A stretch of DNA of 64,000 nt from Myxococcus xanthus. GTDB taxonomy: Bacteria > Myxococcota > Myxococcia > Myxococcales > Myxococcaceae. Of the stretch, positions 53,839-62,370 are shown piece after piece. The translations under genes were made by a program, and so were the position numbers. Position 1 is the stretch's first letter. Each line of letters begins with the position of its first letter. Under the pieces are notes generated by a model that saw nothing but the letters and a program-made list of their open reading frames with translations, searched no databases and had not been told where the DNA came from. The DNA is taken from the NCBI RefSeq assembly GCF_013116825.1, contig NZ_JABFNS010000008.1, forward strand, positions 37,897 through 101,896, in the 5' to 3' direction.

Positions 53839-55688
53839 TGCGCTGGAGCGTGGCGTTGCTGCTGCTGTTCACCGTGTGCTCCGTCCCAAGCCTGGAGGAA
53901 CTCCAAGGGGAACGTCCCTTGGCATGTGATGCGCAACATGCCTGTGGATCGGGACAGGTATGTGTTTTGGGTGCCTGTCAGGAGAGTCCCTGTGGTTCAG
54001 CCTCACCGACGGTTGCATACCTTGATGCGGATGGGGATGGTTTCGCCGCAGTGAATGCGCCTTCGCGCGTGTTCTGTGGCGCTGTTCCGGCTGGCTACGC
54101 CACGACCTTGGGAGACTGCGATGACGCGCGCGCGGAGGCTTATCCTGGCGCTCCGGAACTTTGTAACGGCCTGGATGATAACTGCGACGGTCGGATGGAG
54201 ACGGGTGTCGTCAACAAGGTCTGGTACCTGGACCACGACCGCGACAGCTTCGGACGTAATGGGCCTGGCACGGAGGCCTGTGACCCGCCGAGTGAACTTC
54301 ATGTCGAGGTGACGGGGGATTGTGACGACGAGCGGGCCGACATTCATCCAAACGCCGTGGATGCGTGCAACGGCTTGGATGACAACTGCGACGGACGCGC
54401 CGACGAGCGGTTCACGGATGGGCCGGGGGCCCTGGGGACGGCTTGCACGGAGTTCTGCAACGGGACGTATGCCTGCAACGACGCGCAGACGGGGACGGTC
54501 TGCGTCGGCACGCCTCCGACGCCGCTCTATGCGGACGCGGACAACGACGGAGAGGGCGAGAAGGACGGCGCGCCGGTGGGAGAACTGTGCCCTGGCACGC
54601 CGCTGCCTCCGATGATGACGGACAACACGCGGGACTGTGATGACGCTGACCCCGGCACGAACACCCAGGCGACGGAGGTCTGCGACGGCCTGGACAACGA
54701 CTGCGATGGGCAGGTGGATGAGCAGATGTCCTGCGGCTCGCTGAGGAAAGTGGAAGACCCCGTGCTGGCAGGGGGCAACTGGAGGACGGTGGCGGTGCAC
54801 CCGAGTGGTTACCCGGTGTGGGTGGCGGGATTGGGTGGGAAGCTGGCGGTGAAGATGGACGCGACTTCAGCGTTCGTGAGTCACAGTGGGGACACGACGA
54901 CTCACTGTGGGCCGGCCGGAAACACGCTGAATTGGCACGCGGCGTGGGTCAATCCCGAAAATAATTATCTTGTCGTGGTCGGCGAGGACGGCTGGATGGG
55001 CGAGCACAATGGGGGCTCCTGCTTCTCAATCCAGGCCGACCTCCCTGGCAAGAACGACTACTTCTCAAGCGTCGTTGGAGTAGGAAGACCAGCTCAACTA
55101 TTCGCAGTCTCTACTCTGGGCCATTTGTATGAGGCTACAGGGGCGACTCATCGCCACGACTCATCCGGTCGGTACTGGGGTCTTCATGCGAACGGCCAGG
55201 ATGCACTGTATGCAGTGGGCTCGACAGGAGAGTCGTCACCGCTGACGCCGGTGGCGAGTCTCTATACCCGCAACACCAACTGGGGCACTCCGGCTGCGCA
55301 CAATCTCCAGGGAACTGAGGGTTACAACGGCGGCCTGCGGGCGGTGTGGGCAGCGAGCGCGGAGCACATCTACGCGGTGGGCGACGCCGGCCTGGTGGTG
55401 AAAGGCAGTGGCCAGTCGAGGGACTGGGAGCGGGTGCTTCCGCCTGCGGGACCCGTGCTCAACTACGTCAGTGTGGCTGCCCCGCCCGGGACCATGAATG
55501 CCTACGTCATTGGCAACGAGGGCAATGCAGGACGGCTACAGCGGTTGACCCCACACGGCTGGGCCAAGGCCCCAGCCTTCACCCCAAGCGCACCGAACGT
55601 GCCGCTCCGCGGCATCGCCATGACCTCCTCAAGCAACTTCTGGATCGTCGGCGACGACGGACACGTCTACCACTTCCCGGAGCCGTAG
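53835..55688 (+). CDS. Exported protein with MopE-type motifs and beta-propeller (paralogue 2)
   Basis: A 617-residue protein. The signal peptide ends near LFTVCSVPS, a weak lipobox. A Cys-rich EGF-like piece follows (HACGSGQVCVLGACQ), then DADGDGFAAV, a calcium-type loop. From residue ~94 on it is nearly identical to paralogue 1: three motifs (APELCNGLDDNCDGR, DACNGLDDNCDGRADE, EVCDGLDNDCDGQVDE) and the propeller to the end FWIVGDDGHVYHFPEP. Translationally coupled to the TPR gene. The N-terminus is unrelated to that of paralogue 1, so the shared module has been joined to different leaders. Predicted extracytoplasmic. Confidence 0.85.
   Translation: MMRWSVALLLLFTVCSVPSLEELQGERPLACDAQHACGSGQVCVLGACQESPCGSASPTVAYLDADGDGFAAVNAPSRVFCGAVPAGYATTLGDCDDARAEAYPGAPELCNGLDDNCDGRMETGVVNKVWYLDHDRDSFGRNGPGTEACDPPSELHVEVTGDCDDERADIHPNAVDACNGLDDNCDGRADERFTDGPGALGTACTEFCNGTYACNDAQTGTVCVGTPPTPLYADADNDGEGEKDGAPVGELCPGTPLPPMMTDNTRDCDDADPGTNTQATEVCDGLDNDCDGQVDEQMSCGSLRKVEDPVLAGGNWRTVAVHPSGYPVWVAGLGGKLAVKMDATSAFVSHSGDTTTHCGPAGNTLNWHAAWVNPENNYLVVVGEDGWMGEHNGGSCFSIQADLPGKNDYFSSVVGVGRPAQLFAVSTLGHLYEATGATHRHDSSGRYWGLHANGQDALYAVGSTGESSPLTPVASLYTRNTNWGTPAAHNLQGTEGYNGGLRAVWAASAEHIYAVGDAGLVVKGSGQSRDWERVLPPAGPVLNYVSVAAPPGTMNAYVIGNEGNAGRLQRLTPHGWAKAPAFTPSAPNVPLRGIAMTSSSNFWIVGDDGHVYHFPEP
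54114..55688 (+). repeat. Copy B of ~1.58-kb duplicated segment
   Basis: Direct repeat of 51315-52898, about 2.8 kb downstream. Differences cluster in the linker between motifs and in the middle of the propeller; the 3' third is almost unchanged, as expected after recent duplication or gene conversion. Confidence 0.85.
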
Positions 55689-55691
55689 CCC

Positions 55692-56993
55692 TCATCCTCC
55701 GCCCCGTCCCTCAGGCCCTGAGGGCGGGGCGCGGTCCTCGCGGGTCAGCTCCCGCAGGGCCACGATTCGCTCCAGCAGCGGCCCTCCGTGTTTCATCCGC
55801 GCAATCCGCTGTGACGGATAGATGCCCCGTTGCCCCGTGAGCAGGTACGCCACCGTGGCCACAATCGCCACGTGGGGCAACACGTTCGCTCCCAACAACT
55901 CCACGGCCATGATGGACAGCGCCAGCGGTGTGTTCGCCGCCGCCGCGAACAGGGCCGCCATGCCCACCGCCGCGCCCAAATCCAACGGCAGGCCCAACAG
56001 CCGCGCCAGGACGTTGCCCAGCGACGCGCCGATGAAGAACAGCGGCGTCACCTCGCCGCCCAAGAACCCCGCGGCCAGCGTCACCACCGTGAAGGCAAGC
56101 TTCCACGCGAACGCCGACACGGGCAGCGCCGGGTCCTCGAAGGCCCGCTGGATGCCCGGTACCCCCAGGCCCAGGTAGTCATCCGTACCAGCCAGCAGCC
56201 ACAGCAGCAGCACGGCCAGACCGCCCAGCGCCATCCGCAGCGGCAACACCTGCACGCGCTGCTCCAGCAGCTTCTTCAGCCGGTGCATCAACTCCACGAA
56301 CACCACCGCCACCACGGCCACCGCCACCGCGAACACCAACCACTTCGCCAGCACCGCCACCGTCAGCGGCAGCGCCGCCGGCGCCGGATACGGCGTGTGG
56401 TGGATGCCCAGCCCCCGCGTCACCAGGTCTCCCACCACGGATGCCACCAGTGCGGGCAGCAGGGCCTCGTAGCCCATGCGCCCCACCACCACGACCTCCA
56501 GCCCGAACATCGCCCCCGCCACCGGCGTGCCGAACACCGAACCGAACCCACCCGCGATGCCCGCGGCCAGCAGCTCGCGGCGCGTGTCCGGGCCCACCCG
56601 GAAGCGCCGCGCCACCAGGTCCGCCAGACTGCCGCCCATCTGCACCGCGGTGCCCTCGCGGCCCGCGCTGCCGCCGAACAGGTGCGTCAGCACCGTCCCC
56701 ACCAGCACCATGGGCGCCATGCGCACCGGCACCTGGGCGTCGCTCGCGTGCACCGTGTCCAGCACCAGGTTGTTGCCCCCGCGAATGGGCCCACCCCACT
56801 TCCCGTACACCGCCCCCAGCACCAGCCCCGCCACCGGCAGCGCGTACACCAGCCACGGGTGCCCTTCCCGGAAGTGCGTCGCTTCGTCCAACAGGTACAA
56901 GAAGACCGCGGACGCCACGCCGCAGACGACGCCCACCAGCCCACCCAGGAGCAGCCACTGCATCAGCGCTCTCGTGCCACGGGAAAGATTCAC
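55692..56993 (-). CDS. ClC family chloride channel/antiporter
   Basis: A 433-residue membrane protein of the voltage-gated chloride channel family. GGSAGREGTAVQMGG is the anion-selectivity region (GREGP in most members, here GREGT). GIAGGFGSVFGTPVAGAMFGLE is the N-F helix region, and FLGGEVTPLFFIGASLGN and AAAANTPLALSIMAVEL lie near the C-terminus. About ten helices are seen. No CBS domains follow. I choose the GTG at 56993, which has GGAG 8 bases before; the ATG at 56963 is the alternative. It ends 3 bases from the convergent paralogue 2. Its start region holds TGTTTCA repeats. Confidence 0.9.
   Translation of the reverse strand: MNLSRGTRALMQWLLLGGLVGVVCGVASAVFLYLLDEATHFREGHPWLVYALPVAGLVLGAVYGKWGGPIRGGNNLVLDTVHASDAQVPVRMAPMVLVGTVLTHLFGGSAGREGTAVQMGGSLADLVARRFRVGPDTRRELLAAGIAGGFGSVFGTPVAGAMFGLEVVVVGRMGYEALLPALVASVVGDLVTRGLGIHHTPYPAPAALPLTVAVLAKWLVFAVAVAVVAVVFVELMHRLKKLLEQRVQVLPLRMALGGLAVLLLWLLAGTDDYLGLGVPGIQRAFEDPALPVSAFAWKLAFTVVTLAAGFLGGEVTPLFFIGASLGNVLARLLGLPLDLGAAVGMAALFAAAANTPLALSIMAVELLGANVLPHVAIVATVAYLLTGQRGIYPSQRIARMKHGGPLLERIVALRELTREDRAPPSGPEGRGGG
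55701..55730. terminator. Possible hairpin at convergent ends
   Basis: GCCCC-GT-CCCTCAG / CTGAGGG-CGGGGC forms a bulged stem within the last codons of the ClC gene, just after the stop of paralogue 2. It may terminate both. Confidence 0.35.
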
Positions 56994-57031
56994 GTGAAAC
57001 ACTCCGGACCTGGGTGAAACATGATGAAACA
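56986..57031 (-). promoter_or_regulatory. Helically phased TGTTTCA repeats upstream of ClC gene
   Basis: Read on the minus strand, TGTTTCA occurs at 57031-57025, 57021-57015 and 57001-56995, i.e. offset by 10 and 20 bases. The last copy is part of a palindrome TTCACGTGAA. A fourth copy in the opposite orientation lies at 57130-57136 within CCCTG-TTT-CAGGG. One- and two-turn spacing suggests a regulator that binds side by side on one DNA face. Confidence 0.5.
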
Positions 57032-57214
57032 CTGCGTCATAGGTTTGCGTCGCGTCATTCTTACGACATCGTGTCAAAGACGGGTGAGGTCATAACAACA
57101 CCAGCTATTCTGACTTGATGCGTTATCCCTGTTTCAGGGTGATTTGCGAATCGACGCCATGTAGCCTCCGCGCTCCCCCAACAACCCCCCAGTGGGAATC
57201 CAAAGGAGCGGGGC

Positions 57215-58267
57215 ATGTCTTTCCGTCACAGCGGGATGTCCGTCGTCGCCATGTGCGCGGCCTTCACGGTCGGTGGTAGCGCGATGGCGAGCACCCTCAA
57301 CCAGAACACGTCGTGGACCATCGACCAGCCGTCGACGTCGACGAAGTACCGCGTGGTGGCCTACGGCGACTCCATCTACGCCGGCTACAACGGTTCCGTC
57401 TTCTTCTGGAACGTGGCCCGCCGCGCTGCGCCCGTGGTGCAGGGCGAGGACCTGGCGCGGAAGTGGAACGCGGACGTGGAGGTCATCCGCCGCACCAAGT
57501 CCGGCGCGAAGGCGGACGACATCTACAACAACAAGATTGTCTCTGAGCGCTCGTACATGCAGGCGGCCAACACCCGCGTCGTCATGTTCGAGATGTGCGG
57601 CAACGACTACCTCCAGGCGCGCAGCGCCTTCGCGGGGCAGACGGGCACCTGCAACTACTCCGGCCTGGAGGCCGCGCTGGCGACCTGCACCACGTACATG
57701 GAGCGGGCGATGCAGACCATCAACCAGTACGCGCCCGCCGCCGCGACGAAGATCATCTCCAACATCTACTACCCGGGCTTCAACGCGGACAACGTGAACA
57801 CCCAGTGCCGGGACTCCGCCACGGGCCAGGTGGTGAACAAGCGGGAGAAGTTCCTGCCGCTGCTGGCGAGGAGCAACTGGCGTGCGTGCAGCCTGGCGGC
57901 TCGCCACGGCTTCAAGTGCGCGGACTCGTTCGCGGAGTACATGGCCGCGGATTATGACTCCAACGGCGATGGCAAGGTGGACTCCGAGGCCATCCGCTAC
58001 ATCGAGGGCGAGTCCGAGGCGGCGTACGTCCAGCGCATCTCCGTCACGCTGCGCTCCACGCTGCGCGACTCGAACACGCACTTCGTCAACGCGAGCACCA
58101 GCTACGACTACCTCCAGTCTGACGACACCCACCCGACCTACACCGGTGGCACCATCTCCAGCTCGGGCGGCACCGGCGCGCTGCCCACCGACACCTCGAC
58201 CTGGAACAAGACGGGCCACGACCGCATGGGCTGGGAGAGCGCGAAGTTCAACCCCGCCAGGCCGTAG
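57215..58267 (+). CDS. Secreted SGNH/GDSL-type hydrolase
   Basis: A 350-residue exported protein. After a signal peptide (SVVAMCAAFTVGGSAMA) comes block I with the nucleophile VVAYGDSIYAGY, block III MCGNDYLQA (Gly-Asn-Asp) and block V SDDTHPTYTGG (Asp-xx-His), so the full Ser-Gly-Asn-His set is present. An insert has a calcium-type loop DYDSNGDGKVD like EF-hand or dockerin loops. Six or more Cys in the mature part may form disulfides. It should act outside the cell as an esterase or lipase. AAAGGAG lies before the ATG at 57215. It is divergent from the ClC gene. Confidence 0.85.
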   Translation: MSFRHSGMSVVAMCAAFTVGGSAMASTLNQNTSWTIDQPSTSTKYRVVAYGDSIYAGYNGSVFFWNVARRAAPVVQGEDLARKWNADVEVIRRTKSGAKADDIYNNKIVSERSYMQAANTRVVMFEMCGNDYLQARSAFAGQTGTCNYSGLEAALATCTTYMERAMQTINQYAPAAATKIISNIYYPGFNADNVNTQCRDSATGQVVNKREKFLPLLARSNWRACSLAARHGFKCADSFAEYMAADYDSNGDGKVDSEAIRYIEGESEAAYVQRISVTLRSTLRDSNTHFVNASTSYDYLQSDDTHPTYTGGTISSSGGTGALPTDTSTWNKTGHDRMGWESAKFNPARP

Positions 58268-58311
58268 TCGCTGCGACCGCGCTCCCGCCTCGGGTGTGGG
58301 CGCGCTGCCTG

Positions 58312-58351
58312 GGCCTCCGGTTGCCTTCGGGAACCGGGGGCCTTGTCGTTT
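58312..58351 (+). terminator. Rho-independent-like terminator after SGNH gene
   Basis: GGCCTCCGGTT-G-CC / GG-AACCGGGGGCC with a TTCG loop (one mismatch, one bulge), followed by TTGTCGTTT. It lies between the hydrolase gene and the convergent membrane protein gene. Confidence 0.6.
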
Positions 58352-58368
58352 CCAGCGCCTGGCGCGCG

Positions 58369-59286
58369 TCACATCATGAAGCGCGCGCCGATCAACCCAA
58401 GCGTCCCGACGTAGTAGACGAGCCTGCAGAACCACTCCGCCGCGCGCCGCACGCCGCGCGCCCAGGCTGGCAGAAGCCACGCGGCCAGGAGCGACGCGCC
58501 CTCCGCTGCGACGCGCCAGAAGCAGGCGAAGAGCAGCAGGCACAACGAGATGGGCGCGTAGTACCGGCCGAACGAACGCAGGTACGCGTCCAATCCGTAC
58601 ATCCTGTACTCACCCAGCGCGCCTCCAAACGAGATGACCTGGTACGAGTAGAAGAGGATGGCCGTGGGCACCAGCGGGAAGAACACGAACTTCACCAGCA
58701 GGTGGTACCAGCGCCGGCGCCACAGGGCATGGCGCGCATGGGCGTAACGAACCAGCGTGTGGGATTGCGCGGCGCCTGGTGCTCCGTGCTGGCCCAGCGC
58801 GTTCAGCAGGGGCAGTGCGTCCTCCACCTCCAGCGCGTGGCTGAAAGCGCGGCCTGACCGCATCCGCAGCGCCAGGCCGGGGCCCGGGAGCGGCAGCCGC
58901 CAGGGGCGCACCGCGGTCACGGCTTCGAAGGGAATCTCCATCCGCGCGCCGCCGCGCAGTGTCAGGGTCCACTGGTGGGTGTCCACGGCGACGGTGGCCC
59001 GGCGGCTGCGGCGCAGCGCGGAGACGAACGCGAGCGGTAGCACGACTCGCAGCACCAGCCCGACGGCGATGGCCTGGGGCTGCAGCCGCTGGGTCCCTTC
59101 GGAAATTTCCATCCAGAGCTGCGCGGTGAAGTGGAGCAGGGCGCCCATCGCGGCGAGCTGCGTCACCACCGCGAGCCCTCGCAGCGCGGGTGTCCAGGCG
59201 TGCACCGCGAAGCGAGCGGGCTCGGGCGAGGGGGCGGGTGGCGTGCCGCCGGGGGCATCGGTGACGAGAATGGACGAAGAGCTCAT
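58369..59286 (-). CDS. Hypothetical membrane protein with PH-like middle domain
   Basis: A 305-residue protein with no family I can name. Two N-terminal helices (ALRGLAVVTQLAAMGALLHFT and IAVGLVLRVVLPLAFVSAL), a middle beta-rich stretch (ATVAVDTHQWTLTLRGG, MEIPFEAVTAVRPW) that resembles bacterial PH-type domains, and three further helices in the C-terminal half (VFFPLVPTAILFYSY, APISLCLLLFACFW, LLAAWLLPAW). The ATG at 59286 is preferred to an upstream extension rich in Pro/Thr. It is divergent from the gene at 59367. Confidence 0.65.
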   Translation of the reverse strand: MSSSSILVTDAPGGTPPAPSPEPARFAVHAWTPALRGLAVVTQLAAMGALLHFTAQLWMEISEGTQRLQPQAIAVGLVLRVVLPLAFVSALRRSRRATVAVDTHQWTLTLRGGARMEIPFEAVTAVRPWRLPLPGPGLALRMRSGRAFSHALEVEDALPLLNALGQHGAPGAAQSHTLVRYAHARHALWRRRWYHLLVKFVFFPLVPTAILFYSYQVISFGGALGEYRMYGLDAYLRSFGRYYAPISLCLLLFACFWRVAAEGASLLAAWLLPAWARGVRRAAEWFCRLVYYVGTLGLIGARFMM

Positions 59287-59366
59287 GAGGGCGAGCGGAA
59301 TGCGCTGTGTTTGCCTCGGAGGGGGTGGCTCCGTAGCATACGCAGCCCGGAGGTCTTCGCGAGAAC

Positions 59367-60020
59367 ATGAGGCCGCAGTCCCCTGCACCAAAGCGTCGTG
59401 TCGACAGCGACGGCGTCACGCACATCACGCCCGCTCGAACGGGCAAGGGTCTGGGCGTGTGGCTCGTGGGCGGCGCGTGTGTCTTCACGCTCGCGTGCAT
59501 TGGCTTGAGTGTCTGGTGGGGCTCGACCGACATCGAGGTGGAAGCGCCGCCGCCGCTCGCGGAGGCGCCGCTGCCCATTCCGCCTCCCACGCCCGAGGCG
59601 CGTGCCCGCGCGCCGCGGACACGACCGTCTCCTGTCGCGGCTTCAGCTCCGCAGCCCGCCCCCGAGCCTGCTCCCGAACTGGCTACCGATACCGACGTCC
59701 AGGAGCCGGCCATGGAGTCCGAGCCGACGGGCATGCAGCTCTACCGGCCCGGGACGAAGCCCATCAAGAGGGGCCTCGTCGTCCCCGACGACTTCGAGCT
59801 GCCGCCCGGATACGTGCGTCATTTCCAGTACAAGGACACGGGTGAAATCGTGTCGGCCGTGCTGATGTTCCATCCCGACCATCAGCCCGTGGATGCGAAC
59901 GGGCGGCCAGTGCCCAAGCCCGCGGACGGGCTGGTTCCCGAGGAGCTGGCCCCTCCGGGAATGCCCATCCAACGGTTGGAGCTGCCCGAGGGCGCGGAGA
60001 GCGGGGCGCCCTCGCCGTGA
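59367..60020 (+). CDS. Hypothetical membrane-anchored Pro-rich protein
   Basis: A 217-residue protein. A short cytoplasmic head (RRVDSDGVTHITPART) leads to one helix (GVWLVGGACVFTLACIGLSVWW, residues ~30-51) and a Pro/Ala/Glu-rich periplasmic linker (PPPLAEAPLPIPPPTPEAR). A compact C-terminal part follows (RGLVVPDDFELPPGYVRHF, VSAVLMFHPDH). The linker looks like one that spans the periplasm. No function is recognised. Its stop overlaps the GTG of the N-acyltransferase gene by 4 bases, so the two are coupled. Confidence 0.65.
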   Translation: MRPQSPAPKRRVDSDGVTHITPARTGKGLGVWLVGGACVFTLACIGLSVWWGSTDIEVEAPPPLAEAPLPIPPPTPEARARAPRTRPSPVAASAPQPAPEPAPELATDTDVQEPAMESEPTGMQLYRPGTKPIKRGLVVPDDFELPPGYVRHFQYKDTGEIVSAVLMFHPDHQPVDANGRPVPKPADGLVPEELAPPGMPIQRLELPEGAESGAPSP

Positions 60021-61645
60021 CCGGCGTCCAGGTGGGGCTGGGACGCGGGTGGCACCTGGGGGCGGCGCTGCTCGGTGTCCTGGGGACCACGGTCCTGTTC
60101 GCGCTGTTCGGGCGGCTGGAGGCGCGATGGCTGGCGTTCGGCTGGGTGGCGATGGTGCCCTGGCTCGCGGCGCTGGACCGGGCCCGCTCGGCGCGCGAGG
60201 CGCTGGGCCTGGGCGTGCTGCTCAGCGTGACGTTCACCGCCGCCGTCTTTCACTGGTTCCCGGGCGCGCTCCAGGCGTACTCGCGGGCACCCACGGTGGT
60301 CGGTTGGGCGCTGTTCCTGCTGGTGGCGCCGCTGCTCCAACTCCAATTCGTCGCCGCCGCGCTGGCCCGGTACGCGGCGCGGCGCCTGGCGCGGGAGGGC
60401 CAGGGCTGGTTGCCGCCCCTGGTGGGGACGCTCGCCTATGTGGGCGTGGAGGGCGTCACGCCGAAGCTCTTCGCGGACACGCTGGGACACGGGCTCTATG
60501 CGTCCGAGTGGCTGCGGCAGGGCGCGGACGTGGCGGGCGCGCCGGGACTCACGCTGGTGCTGCTGCTGGGCAATGAGTGCGTGCTCGCGGCGCTCCGTCT
60601 GGCACGGCGGCGGGGTTGGTGTGCTGCCTGGCGGCCCATGGCGGGGCTCGCGGTGCTGGTGCTCGTGTTGTCGGGGTACGGCGCCTTCCGGCATGCGCAG
60701 GTGCGCGAGGCAACCCGGCGTGAGGGCGGGCTGGTGGTGGGCGCGGTGCAAGCGAACATCACCCGCTACGAGAAGCTGAAGGCGGAGATGGGGGCCTACC
60801 AGGTCGTGCGGATGGTGCTCGACACGCACTACGCGATGTCGGACGCGCTGCTACGAGAAGGACCGCTGGACCTCTTGGTGTGGCCGGAGACGGTGTACCC
60901 CACGCCCTTTGGGACGCCTCGCAGCGAGACAGGCGCGAAGCTGGACGCGGAGATCGCCGGCTACGTCTCCGAGCGCGGCGTGCCGCTCGTCTTCGGCGCC
61001 TACGACCTGGAGGGTGAGCGCGAGTTCAACGCGGCCATGTTCCTGGGGCCGTCGTCACCTGGAGGCTCGCTCGAGCGCGCCGCGTACCGCAAGACGATGC
61101 TCTTCCCGCTGACGGAGTGGGTGCCGGACGCCATCGACACCCCCACGCTTCGCGAGTGGCTGCCGTGGACGGGACGCTGGAAGCGAGGGCCCGGGCCTCG
61201 GGCGGTGCGCTTCACGCTGCGCGACGGACGCCAGCTCCGGGTGGCGCCGCTCATCTGCTACGAGACCATCTTCCCCGAGTATGTCGCGCAAGGCGTGCGG
61301 CAGGGCGCGGAGCTGCTGCTCACGCTGTCCAATGACTCGTGGTTCACCGGCACGCCCGCACCCCGGCTGCACCTGATGCACGCGGCCTTCCGCAGCATCG
61401 AGACGCGGCGGCCACAGGTGAGGGTGACGAATTCGGGTGTGACCGCGCTCATCGACACCACCGGCGCGGTGGTGGCCGAGGTGGACGACAACCAGCGCGC
61501 GGGACTCACCATGCGCGTGCCGGAGACGGCCGCGCTGACGCCGCTCGCGCTGGCATGGGGTGACTGGCTGAGCCCATGGGCGCTGGTGTCAGCGGTGGTG
61601 GGCCTCGCGGGCGCGGCCCTGGCGCGGCGGAGGGCTCGGCCCTGA
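60017..61645 (+). CDS. lnt: Apolipoprotein N-acyltransferase (Lnt-type)
   Basis: A 542-residue membrane enzyme. The N-terminal ~220 residues have about six helices; the nitrilase-fold domain follows with the catalytic triad Glu291 (LVWPETVYP), Lys359 (YRKTMLFPLTEWVP) and Cys414 (ICYETIFPEY). SNDSWFTGTPAPRLHLMHAAFRSIETRRP is split over residues ~425-455 and is typical of Lnt. The enzyme adds the third acyl chain to lipoproteins at the periplasmic side of the inner membrane. Whether this is the housekeeping copy or a paralogue cannot be told; myxobacteria, rich in lipoproteins, often have more than one. GTG start coupled to the preceding gene. Confidence 0.88.
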   Translation: MTGVQVGLGRGWHLGAALLGVLGTTVLFALFGRLEARWLAFGWVAMVPWLAALDRARSAREALGLGVLLSVTFTAAVFHWFPGALQAYSRAPTVVGWALFLLVAPLLQLQFVAAALARYAARRLAREGQGWLPPLVGTLAYVGVEGVTPKLFADTLGHGLYASEWLRQGADVAGAPGLTLVLLLGNECVLAALRLARRRGWCAAWRPMAGLAVLVLVLSGYGAFRHAQVREATRREGGLVVGAVQANITRYEKLKAEMGAYQVVRMVLDTHYAMSDALLREGPLDLLVWPETVYPTPFGTPRSETGAKLDAEIAGYVSERGVPLVFGAYDLEGEREFNAAMFLGPSSPGGSLERAAYRKTMLFPLTEWVPDAIDTPTLREWLPWTGRWKRGPGPRAVRFTLRDGRQLRVAPLICYETIFPEYVAQGVRQGAELLLTLSNDSWFTGTPAPRLHLMHAAFRSIETRRPQVRVTNSGVTALIDTTGAVVAEVDDNQRAGLTMRVPETAALTPLALAWGDWLSPWALVSAVVGLAGAALARRRARP

Positions 61646-62370
61646 GGGGCATGAGGACGTAGCGGGGATGCTCCGTGCCACCGGCACGCTTGCCGCGAGC
61701 CGCTACGCGTCACGTCATTTCGCTACCGCGTCAGGGGGGGCGGCGCGCCCAGTCGTGCGAGCTACTGCGAGAGGGATTCGAAGTCCGGCTGTAGTGCCCT
61801 GCAACCGTACCCGCACGGAGGGCTCCTTCCGCGGGTACACCTTGCCCCTCAATCAACCCTGGCAGGCGTCCCCTCCGTGCAGCAAGGCGTGCGCCACCTT
61901 CTCCCGCCTGGCGCCCGAATAAGCCGCCGCCGCAGAGCGTCCATGCCCCGGGGCCCGGGCCCTCGCCCAGCGCCCCGTCCTCGTCCGCTCGACAATGCCT
62001 GCCAACTCCGCCGAGTCTATCTCCAGCCACTGGCGCTGCTTCTTGCTTCACTGCCGTTCGCTATCGGTTGCGGAAGACAAATACCGCCCCGCCGAAGAAG
62101 GCCTCCGCGAGGGCCGCCCGGCACTGCCGCACCAGGCCATCAACACCTCGGCGGAAGTCCACCGGCTCAATGGCCACCAGCCCGCCTGCTGTCGCTCTAG
62201 GGCGGATGAGCATGACAGGCTACCAATGGGGAGTCCGCGGCCTGGATTGGCTGCCACTGGCGCTGGGACTTCTGGGCGCCGCGCCCACCGCCACGCGGAG
62301 GGAGGCGCGCCCTGTGTCGTCCCTGGAGCGACCTGACGCTGGCAGTCATCCCCAGCGCGAAGGAGACGTG
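61646..62370. other. Gene-poor stretch of ~725 bases
   Basis: No gene that I can support. Short open frames on both strands are Arg/Pro-rich and have no conserved motif. Local composition varies (AT-richer at about 62020-62090, with ATCTCCAGCCACTGGCGC and GGTTGCGGAAGAC). From about 62205 the frame of the next gene is open, with a hydrophobic stretch (LDWLPLALGLLGAAPTA) that might be an N-terminal signal if translation began at ATG 62205. It may contain a decayed gene. Confidence 0.35.

Noticed and set aside
56986..57001. A parS-like site (AGATTCACGTGAAACA)
   Set aside because: Two mismatches to TGTTTCACGTGAAACA and no parAB or origin genes nearby. It fits better as part of the TGTTTCA repeat group.
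61770..61790. GGATTCGAAGTCC, resembling a tRNA T-arm
   Set aside because: No matching acceptor, D or anticodon stems could be drawn around it on either strand.
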